NCBI RefSeq assembly: GCF_003003265.1
Contig: NZ_PVTL01000001.1
Span: 620,001 to 684,000, forward strand
Origin: Glaciihabitans tibetensis
GTDB lineage: Bacteria; Actinomycetota; Actinomycetes; Actinomycetales; Microbacteriaceae
Reading direction: 5' to 3'
DNA length: 64,000 nucleotides
Shown here in pieces: positions 57,860 through 64,000 of the stretch (its first letter is position 1; every line of letters starts with the position of its first letter). Position numbers and translations under genes: made by a program. The notes under the pieces are model-generated. The model saw only the letters and a list, made by a program, of their open reading frames with translations, was not told the DNA's origin and made no database searches.

Positions 57860-58726
57860 TCACGGTCTGCCCCAGCCGAAACCCGTAGCCGCGAAGGGCA
57901 GGTCTTCCGCGGTCGCCGGGGTGAGTACAGCGTGTTGCGTCGCAGTCGCCACGACTACTCCCCCCGGGGTGAGTAACTCCAGATCCGCAACTGCAGCGGT
58001 ACCCACGGCACGCACCACGATCCGCTGGACAAGCCATTGCGACGCAGTGCGGCGCACAGTGGAGACATCGAGCGACACGGTCGCCACTCGAAAGGGAAGC
58101 GCGATGCCCCGTGCCGCAAGGGCCGGACCGATGAGGTCGGCCGCCAGGAGATAGCGGGCGGGGTCGGTCGGGTCGCCGGTCCATCCCCGGAGTCGCAGCC
58201 ACGAGGTGAATACTTCGGGCCACGGACCCTCCCCCGTCCAGTCGACCGCGGTCCTCCAGTCGACCTGTTGCGCAACCGACGAGCCCGCCCCTTCCGATAG
58301 CGCGGACGGCGGGAGCCCGGATGGGTTCGGTGACGAGTGCTGTTCCGGTGCCGGGTGTTGTGTCGGTGACGAATGTTCTTCGACAGTGGACACGGATCCC
58401 GCGGGGGCGAAGGTGACGATCATGCTCGCGGTGGTTCGCCCGCCCGACTCGACCTCACAATGCGCCGTTGTGAACGAACGTCCGACTCGAACGACGTCCA
58501 CGACGATCGTGGCGCGGCCCACCGGAGTGGGGGCAAGGAAGCGAATCGACGTAGCGATCGGGGCCGCATCTGCGGTGCCACAAACGGTTCGCGCAGCCTC
58601 AACGCAGGCGACGGCAACCGCGCCGCCGAACATGGACTCGATCGCCCAGGCCGAGTCGAAGTCGACCTCCACCGCGGTGCGGGCTCGACCGGGGGATGCT
58701 GCAGCCGCGACATCAGGAATTCGCAT
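57860..58726 (-). CDS. Thioesterase-superfamily (double hotdog) protein
   Basis: Protein of 288 residues with two hotdog halves, as in TesB-type acyl-CoA thioesterases. The first half has SAWAIESMFGGAVAVACVEA and PIATSIRFLAPTPVGRATI; the second has ALPFRVATVSLDVSTVRR. A linker rich in Ser, Pro, Gln and His (about residues 115-140) lies between them. The ATG at 58726 follows a GTG at 58729; there is no strong ribosome site. It is divergent from the LLM gene and upstream of the isochorismatase gene with a 73-bp gap. It may release CoA from the acyl-CoA made by the semialdehyde dehydrogenase. Confidence 0.72.
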   Translation of the reverse strand: MRIPDVAAAASPGRARTAVEVDFDSAWAIESMFGGAVAVACVEAARTVCGTADAAPIATSIRFLAPTPVGRATIVVDVVRVGRSFTTAHCEVESGGRTTASMIVTFAPAGSVSTVEEHSSPTQHPAPEQHSSPNPSGLPPSALSEGAGSSVAQQVDWRTAVDWTGEGPWPEVFTSWLRLRGWTGDPTDPARYLLAADLIGPALAARGIALPFRVATVSLDVSTVRRTASQWLVQRIVVRAVGTAAVADLELLTPGGVVVATATQHAVLTPATAEDLPFAATGFGWGRP

Positions 58727-58765
58727 CACAACAAAAAGTGTGCTGTATTGGTGTACATACTTCTA

Positions 58766-58775
58766 GTATAGGTTC
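58766..58775 (+). promoter_or_regulatory. GTATAGGTTC element before the LLM gene
   Basis: This 10-mer lies between the thioesterase and LLM genes and equals the reverse complement of GAACCTATAC at 52289-52298 in the importer promoter. TGTACA is 18 bp upstream of it. It could be a -10/regulator hybrid or the operator of a shared regulator. Confidence 0.55.
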
Positions 58776-58802
58776 AATATCCCGCAACGTTCGAGGAGCC
58801 CC

Positions 58803-60002
58803 ATGAAATTCGACTACCTGTTCACCATGGACAATCCCGGCAATGAATACCGCTATGGCGAGCTCCTCGACATGGCCACCGAGCAGATCCTGCACCTCGA
58901 CGAGTCTGGTTTTGGCACGCTCTGGCAGGGCGAGCATCACTTCGGCGGCGAAGGGTTCGAGATCAACCCCAACCCGATCCTTGCAGGTGCATATGTCGCG
59001 GGTATTACGAAGAACCTCCGAATTGGTACCGGTGCGGTCACTCCCCCGTTCTGGCACCCGCTTCGACTTGCGGAAGATCTTGCCCTGCTCGACCAGATGA
59101 GCAAGGGGCGTCTGGACATCGGCGTTGCCCGTGGCATCCAGCGGCGCGAGTTCACCAACTTCAACATCGAGGCCGACCGTGGTGCAGACGAGCAGAAGAA
59201 CTGGCGGTATTTCCTCGAGCAGCTCGAAGTGGTGAAGAAGGCGTGGACCCAGGAGGCACTCGTGCATCACGGCGAGTTCTTCACGTTCCCCCACCCCGGA
59301 GTCAAGGATTCGGCCACCTGGTATCCGCGGAACCCGCTCTGGCGCTCCGAGGACGACGAATACGTCGGGATGTCGATCATCCCGAAGCCCTACCAAAAGC
59401 CTTACCCGTCGATGTGGAACCTGCTCGATAAAACTCCCGGCTTTAAGACAAGCGCGGAGGAGCGGATGAACGTCATCACCTGGTTGCGATCGCGCGAAGG
59501 TCTCCGTGAGGCAATGGACGTGTACCAAGAAAGCTTGTCCGAGACCCTTGGGCGCCCGGCCGCCCGCGGCGAGGGCGTGTCACTGATGCGCATGGTGTAC
59601 GTGGCAGACACCGACGAGCAGGCCGAGGCGGAAGCCCGCGAGCTGATCGAAGCCCTGTTCAACTACGTCGGCGGCGTGCGACCACGGAACATGTTTGCCA
59701 ACCCGGGCGAGCCGCTCACCGACGAAGACCAGACCGGCTCATGGTGGAAATTCCTTTTCCCCCGAGAGCACCTCTTTATCGGGTCGCCCGAGACTGTACG
59801 TGAGCAGATCGAACACCTGAACGTGGAGTACGGCGTCGACCGCCTCGTTCTCTGGTCCTGGATTCCCGGGCTCACCCAGGAGCAGGTAATGCGCTCGAAC
59901 AAGCTCTTCGTGGACGAAGTGATGCCTCACTTCGACAGCTCCTTCAGCCCGACGGTAACGCCGTCTATGCCCGAGGGCTTTGGCCCGCTCACCGGAGACT
60001 AG
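58803..60002 (+). CDS. LLM-class flavin-dependent monooxygenase
   Basis: Bacterial luciferase-like TIM-barrel enzyme of 399 residues. It begins MKFDYLFTMDNPGNEYRYGE, has TLWQGEHHFGGEGF, LRIGTGAVTPPFWHPLRLAE and GRLDIGVARGIQRREF, all class signatures for FMNH2 binding. It inserts oxygen with reduced flavin supplied by a partner, which is not seen nearby. AGGAGCCCC precedes the ATG. It leads an operon with a RidA-like protein, an aldehyde dehydrogenase, an old-yellow-enzyme protein and an SDR. In Rut pathways the LLM enzyme (RutA) opens the uracil ring. Confidence 0.9.
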   Translation: MKFDYLFTMDNPGNEYRYGELLDMATEQILHLDESGFGTLWQGEHHFGGEGFEINPNPILAGAYVAGITKNLRIGTGAVTPPFWHPLRLAEDLALLDQMSKGRLDIGVARGIQRREFTNFNIEADRGADEQKNWRYFLEQLEVVKKAWTQEALVHHGEFFTFPHPGVKDSATWYPRNPLWRSEDDEYVGMSIIPKPYQKPYPSMWNLLDKTPGFKTSAEERMNVITWLRSREGLREAMDVYQESLSETLGRPAARGEGVSLMRMVYVADTDEQAEAEARELIEALFNYVGGVRPRNMFANPGEPLTDEDQTGSWWKFLFPREHLFIGSPETVREQIEHLNVEYGVDRLVLWSWIPGLTQEQVMRSNKLFVDEVMPHFDSSFSPTVTPSMPEGFGPLTGD

Positions 60003-60011
60003 GGGCCAGCC

Positions 60012-60410
60012 ATGCGGCGCATCATCCGAGTGCCCGAGGGGCCACAGTACGACGATAGCTACCCACTCTCCCAGGGAGTCGAAACCAACAACCTGGTGTT
60101 TGTCAACGGCATGGCCTTTGACAACGAGACACGTACGCGGATGCTGTCTGCGGACTCCATTGCCAATGAGACCCGGATCGTGCTCGACGCGATCGCGGCC
60201 ATGCTCGCCGACGCGGGTTGCACGCTCAACGACGTGGTCAAAACCACCGTGTATCTCTCCGAGCGCGCGTACTACGACGAAATGAACTCCGTCTACCGCG
60301 AGTACTGGGCCCCGGGAAACTTTCCCACCAGGGCGACCATTTACGTCGGCCTCGGCAGCCAGTGCCGGGTTGAGATCGATGCCATCGCAGTGAAAGGCAG
60401 TGCCGAATGA
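60012..60410 (+). CDS. RidA/YjgF-family protein
   Basis: Trimeric deaminase or hydrolase-like protein of 132 residues. It has TNNLVFVNGMAFDNETRTRM, VVKTTVYLSERAYYDEMN, and the conserved FPTRATIYVGL with the Arg that binds carboxylate, then CRVEIDAIAV with the Glu. RidA deaminates enamine/imine intermediates; RutC of the uracil pathway is one of these. It starts 9 bp past the LLM gene and overlaps the dehydrogenase gene by 4 nt (ATGA), so it is in the operon. Confidence 0.93.
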   Translation: MRRIIRVPEGPQYDDSYPLSQGVETNNLVFVNGMAFDNETRTRMLSADSIANETRIVLDAIAAMLADAGCTLNDVVKTTVYLSERAYYDEMNSVYREYWAPGNFPTRATIYVGLGSQCRVEIDAIAVKGSAE

Positions 60411-61861
60411 CGATCGAACTTCCCCCCACACCGTGGTTCCTGATCGGCGCAGAATACGGTCCGCTCGACGGGCTCGACACGGCGCCCGTGTTCAACCCCG
60501 CAACGGGCGAAGAACTCGGACGGGTACCGCTCGCCGATGTGTCAGTGGTGGACCGCGCGGTTGCAGCAGCCGCCGAGGCGTTTCCGGGGTGGTCGGCCGT
60601 TCCGGCAACAAAGCGCGCGCGACTGCTCGTGAAACTGGCTTCGTTGATCGAACGCGACGCCGATCGGCTCGCTGCGATCATCACGCGGGACAACGGCAAG
60701 GCGACCGCCGATGCGCGCGCTGAACTCGCTCGTGCAATCGAACATCTCGAAGCTTCGGCGACTGCTCCTGCTTCGTTGGCCGGGGAGGTGGTTATCGACA
60801 TTCTTCCCGGGCTCGACTCGCAGCTCGTGCGAGAGGCCATCGGGGTCTGCGCCGTCGTCACGCCATTCAACTTCCCCATCATGACCGGGCTGATCTACTG
60901 GACCTGGGCACTCGCCAGCGGCAACACGATTGTGATCAAGCCCTCGGAGCAGGCGCCTTACGCGCCGAGCGCGCTCGCCGAGCTCGTGCGCGAGGCCGGC
61001 TTTCCCGACGGCGTGGTGAACATTGTGCACGGCGGCCGGGTCGTGGTCGAGGCACTCTGTGACCACGCCGACGTCGCCTCCGTCTCGCTCGTGGGCTCCT
61101 CGGCCACGGCGCTTGCGGTGTACGCACGCGCCGCCGCAACCGGCAAACGCGCGCAGGCCGCGGGCGGCGCACGCAACCCGCTGGTGGTACTGCCCGACGC
61201 CGACCTCGACACCGCCGCCGATGCGATCACCGCTTCGGTGTTCGCGATGGCCGGCCAGCGCTGCCTGTCGAGCAGTCTCCTTGTTGCCGTGGGTGACATC
61301 CACGATGACCTGGTTGACCGCATTGCTTCTCGCGCTCGCTCGCTGGTGGTCGCGGCGGGAACGGATCCGGCGTCGCAGGTGCCGCCGATGATTTCGCGGG
61401 CGGCCGTCGACGCCGTCTCTGCCGCGATCACGGCCGCCGTCGACGGTGGGGCGACCGTTCTGGTCGACGGTCGCACCGCAATCACCCCGGATGGTGGCTA
61501 CCTCCTCGGTCCGACCGTGCTCACCGACATCGGTCTGGACAACACCCTCGTCGTCGAAGAGACCTTCGGACCGCTGCTCGCTGTGGTGCGCGTCGCCACA
61601 CTCGACGAAGCGATCGCGTTTGTGAACTCGAGCCCGTTTGGCAATGCGGCATCGCTGTTCACCCGGGACGGAGCATCCGCTCGTCGTTTCGCGGTTCAGG
61701 CCGACGTGGGCAATGTGGGCATCAACGTGGGAGTAGCCGCGCCCACCGCCCAGGTCGGGTTCGGTGGACGCCGCAAGTCGTTCGTGGGCACCGTGCACTC
61801 GCAGGGCAAACACGCGATCGAGTTCTTCACCGACATCAAATCGGTGTCCACCCGATGGTGA
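60407..61861 (+). CDS. Aldehyde dehydrogenase, methylmalonate/malonate-semialdehyde type
   Basis: NAD-dependent aldehyde dehydrogenase of 484 residues. C286 in MAGQRCLSSS is the catalytic thiol, PFNFPIMTGL and IVIKPSEQAP form the cofactor site, and EETFGPLLAVV is late. The general-base Glu of common ALDHs (ELGGK) is missing; the segment reads AAGGARNPLVVLPDAD, like CoA-acylating methylmalonate-semialdehyde dehydrogenases. It would turn malonate or methylmalonate semialdehyde into acetyl- or propionyl-CoA. That fits the end of a uracil- or beta-alanine-like pathway, which is inference. It overlaps RidA by 4 nt and the next gene by up to 7 nt. Confidence 0.88.
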   Translation: MTIELPPTPWFLIGAEYGPLDGLDTAPVFNPATGEELGRVPLADVSVVDRAVAAAAEAFPGWSAVPATKRARLLVKLASLIERDADRLAAIITRDNGKATADARAELARAIEHLEASATAPASLAGEVVIDILPGLDSQLVREAIGVCAVVTPFNFPIMTGLIYWTWALASGNTIVIKPSEQAPYAPSALAELVREAGFPDGVVNIVHGGRVVVEALCDHADVASVSLVGSSATALAVYARAAATGKRAQAAGGARNPLVVLPDADLDTAADAITASVFAMAGQRCLSSSLLVAVGDIHDDLVDRIASRARSLVVAAGTDPASQVPPMISRAAVDAVSAAITAAVDGGATVLVDGRTAITPDGGYLLGPTVLTDIGLDNTLVVEETFGPLLAVVRVATLDEAIAFVNSSPFGNAASLFTRDGASARRFAVQADVGNVGINVGVAAPTAQVGFGGRRKSFVGTVHSQGKHAIEFFTDIKSVSTRW

Positions 61862-63903
61862 TTGCTTCCGCCGACGCCGCCGTGTTGCTCGACCCGGTGA
61901 ATCTGGGTCCGGCGCGGTTGCGCAACCGCATCTTCGTCGCGCCGCACACCACGAACTTCGGGGAACCCGGGGTGAACCTCATCACTGATCGACACCTCGC
62001 GTACCACGGCGCGCGGGCAAAGGGCGGCGCCGGGCTCATTATCACCGAGGGCATCCGCGTGCATCCGACGAGCCTGCGGCGGCTTGGGCTGCACGCCTTC
62101 GATGACACCGCACTACCCGGGCTGACGGCTCTCGCGGAGACCGTGCATGCCGAGGGCTCTGCACTGTTCGCCCAGCTCCTGCACACCGGGCGCCATTCCG
62201 GGGACGACCACCACGGCAGTTGGGGCGCCAGCTCCACACCGTGGACTACCGGCGCGACGGTTCCGCACGTAATGAACACGTTCGACATCGACACGGTAAT
62301 CGCTGGCTTCGCCGCCAGCGCCGAGCGTGTGCTCGCCGCGGGGTTCGACGGAATGGAAATCCATCTTGGGCATGGACACCTGCTCCAGCAATTTCTTTCA
62401 CCACTCACCAATGACCGCAGCGACGGATACGGCGGCTCTGCCCGATCCCGGCTTCGACTCGCCCGCGAGGTGGTGATGGCTGTCACCGACGTCGTCGCCG
62501 GCCGCGGCGCCGTGGGGCTGCGTTTGAGCGCCGACGAGTTTCTTCCCGGCGGTCTCGGACCCGACGACGTCGTTCAGGCTGTCGAGTGGTTGCGCGAGGA
62601 CGTCACCATCGACTTCTTGCACGTGAGCCACTCTGCCTACGTGGGTGCGCCCTCGCTGTCCACCCAAATGGCGGATATGAGCTACCCACGCGCTCCGTTC
62701 CGCGCACTCCCCGCGCGGTTCAAAGCAGAGTTTCCCGACATCCCCGTGTTGGCCATCTGCCGGATTGACACCCTCGAGACCGGCTCCGAGATGATCGCTG
62801 GCGGCGAGGCAGACCTGGTCGGATTTGCCCGTGCGCACATCGCCGAGCCCGCCCTGACAGCTCTGTCGCTCGGTGACGGTCCAGCACCGAGAAGCTGCAT
62901 CTCCTGCAACCAGGGGTGCAACGCCAACCTCGAAGCCGTCACTCCCATCACGTGCACGGTCAATCCCAAAGTGGGCATGGAGAAGGCGTGGGATGCCGCG
63001 GAGCGCAGCACCGCGCAGCCGCGCCGCGTACTGGTGGTCGGCGCAGGACCGGCCGGACTCGAGGCCGCCGTTACCGCTGTGCGGCGCGGCCACACGGTCG
63101 CGGTCGTGGACCGACGCGACGAGCTCGGCGGTGTCCTCAGCGACCTCGTGAAAATGCGTGGCCGGGACGGCTTTGCCATCCTGACGCGCGAACTTTCGGC
63201 CGAACTCCGCGCTTCCGCGGCGATCGTGCGCCTCGGTACCGAGGCCACCCCTGCTCTCGTCGCCGAGTTCGCACCGGACTGCGTGGTACTCGCCACCGGG
63301 GCGGCACCCGATCCTGCCACCCGGCTCACGCTCTCCGGCAGCACACCGGTCTACGACACCGTGTCAGTGCTGGAGAGTCCTGACGTCGTCGGTAAGCACT
63401 GCGTCATCGTCGACGATTTGGGCACCTGGGAAGCGAGCGGGCTCGCGGAGCAGCTGGCTGCAGACGGCGTGCTCGTCGATCTGGTCTCGTCCACGCCAGG
63501 ATTCGCCGCACGGGTCACGGTGTATTCGCGTCTCGCGCTCGGTTCGCGACTCGGCGCCGCGGGCGTGAGGGTTCACACGCTGAGCAAACTGCGCTCGTCC
63601 GAAAGCGGCGCGCTTCACCTCGAGCACACCATCGGCGGCCCCGACGTGTCGCTGGACAACGTCGATTCTGTGGTGCACGTGCGCCCAGCGCGCGCGACCA
63701 CCGCTCTGTTCGACACACTTCAGGAGGTTGGGTGGCATGGTGAGGTGCACCTCGTCGGTGATGCGTTTGCTCCTCGGAGCGCTCAGGAAGCCGTTTACGA
63801 GGGGCGGGCGGTTGGGCTCTCCATCGGCGTCGCGAACACAACCGTGTTAGCTGGCATCTCCGCCCGTGCTCCCTACCAGCTTGGGCGGGGGACGGCAGCA
63901 TGA
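61855..63903 (+). CDS. Old yellow enzyme / 2,4-dienoyl-CoA reductase-like flavoprotein
   Basis: Multi-cofactor oxidoreductase of 682 residues. Residues 8-330 are the FMN TIM barrel (NRIFVAPHTTNFGEPG, then LLHTGRHSG). A 4Fe-4S cluster is bound by C348, C351, C355 and C367 in CISCNQGC and ITCTVNP. An FAD/NAD domain starts with VLVVGAGPAGLEAAV at 392-406. This is the layout of FadH, trimethylamine dehydrogenase and enoate reductases. The ATG at 61855 and a GTG at 61858 both overlap the dehydrogenase stop. In the cluster it probably reduces an unsaturated intermediate or demethylates an amine. Confidence 0.92.
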   Translation: MVIASADAAVLLDPVNLGPARLRNRIFVAPHTTNFGEPGVNLITDRHLAYHGARAKGGAGLIITEGIRVHPTSLRRLGLHAFDDTALPGLTALAETVHAEGSALFAQLLHTGRHSGDDHHGSWGASSTPWTTGATVPHVMNTFDIDTVIAGFAASAERVLAAGFDGMEIHLGHGHLLQQFLSPLTNDRSDGYGGSARSRLRLAREVVMAVTDVVAGRGAVGLRLSADEFLPGGLGPDDVVQAVEWLREDVTIDFLHVSHSAYVGAPSLSTQMADMSYPRAPFRALPARFKAEFPDIPVLAICRIDTLETGSEMIAGGEADLVGFARAHIAEPALTALSLGDGPAPRSCISCNQGCNANLEAVTPITCTVNPKVGMEKAWDAAERSTAQPRRVLVVGAGPAGLEAAVTAVRRGHTVAVVDRRDELGGVLSDLVKMRGRDGFAILTRELSAELRASAAIVRLGTEATPALVAEFAPDCVVLATGAAPDPATRLTLSGSTPVYDTVSVLESPDVVGKHCVIVDDLGTWEASGLAEQLAADGVLVDLVSSTPGFAARVTVYSRLALGSRLGAAGVRVHTLSKLRSSESGALHLEHTIGGPDVSLDNVDSVVHVRPARATTALFDTLQEVGWHGEVHLVGDAFAPRSAQEAVYEGRAVGLSIGVANTTVLAGISARAPYQLGRGTAA

Positions 63904-64000
63904 GCGCGCGATTGGACGGCCGGATCGCGCTGGTGACAGGGGCCGCCGGCGAGATCGGACGGGCAATTTTGGAGCGGTTGCTCGAGGAGGGCGCCACGGT
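63900..64000 (+). CDS. Short-chain dehydrogenase/reductase, cut by window end
   Basis: The first 33 codons are visible: MSARLDGRIALVTGAAGEIG, then RAILERLLEEGAT. The TGAAGEIG segment is the SDR cofactor loop. The start overlaps the TGA of the flavoprotein gene by 4 nt (ATGA), so it belongs to the same operon. The remainder, including the Ser-Tyr-Lys triad, is outside the window. Confidence 0.88.
   Translation, partial: MSARLDGRIALVTGAAGEIGRAILERLLEEGAT

Overview
This is a 64-kb window from a high-GC Gram-positive chromosome, almost certainly an actinobacterium and most likely a member of Microbacteriaceae (inference). The pointers are a divergent glgC/maltose-1-phosphate synthase pair, a complete imuA'-imuB-dnaE2 mutagenesis cassette behind a mycobacterial-type LexA box, a mycoredoxin with a CGYC centre, a DUF5997-like protein, and at least ten genes that look leaderless (a TAnnnT -10 element 6-7 nt before the start codon, no Shine-Dalgarno). 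I saw no tRNA, rRNA, CRISPR array, insertion sequence or prophage.

Region 1-18 kb is mostly housekeeping: 3'-truncated glgC, glgM/glgA, an ABC ATPase, zinc-free L31 (rpmE2), a DEDDh exonuclease, trehalose synthase, an alpha/beta hydrolase coupled to a GT4 glycosyltransferase, a histidine phosphatase, a sirtuin, an SpoU methyltransferase, a D,D-carboxypeptidase, a fatty acid desaturase, an SGNH hydrolase, a YeaQ/GlsB membrane protein, DNA polymerase IV and a DEAD/DEAH helicase. Region 18-25 kb has an SDR and the SOS mutagenesis operon imuA'-imuB-dnaE2. Region 25-45 kb mixes small conserved proteins, a LysR regulator beside a DUF5997-like gene, a DrrAB-type exporter, a CYTH-CHAD protein, two acylphosphatases flanking an MTH1-like NUDIX gene, a degenerate exonuclease, a DnaJ-NERD-like fusion, mycoredoxin, MOSC, UDG-like, a TetR/MFS pair with a clear operator, an amidase, a zinc-ribbon/PD-(D/E)XK-like protein, an MGT-type glycosyltransferase and a SulP carrier. 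Two gene remnants lie in intergenic spaces: a sugar-binding lipoprotein fragment near 40.5 kb and a TetR tail near 47 kb.

Region 47-64 kb is the most unusual part. An Acg-type FMN oxidoreductase gene has a 13-codon leader peptide and a DosR-like box. It is followed by what looks like a catabolic island for an N-heterocycle. The minus strand carries a NitT/TauT-type ABC importer with an NMT1/THI5-like lipoprotein, an XRE-cupin regulator, three amidohydrolases (one dihydropyrimidinase/hydantoinase-like), a small NTF2-like protein, an isochorismatase-family amidase and a hotdog thioesterase. The plus strand carries a divergent operon of LLM flavin monooxygenase, RidA-family protein, a methylmalonate/malonate-semialdehyde-type dehydrogenase, an old-yellow-enzyme/dienoyl-CoA-reductase-like flavoprotein and an SDR cut by the window end. 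The genes overlap by 1-4 nt, and related sequence elements occur in three promoters. The set recalls Rut-type ring opening (LLM + isochorismatase + RidA) joined to hydantoinase chemistry and a CoA-acylating semialdehyde dehydrogenase. The substrate cannot be read from sequence alone.
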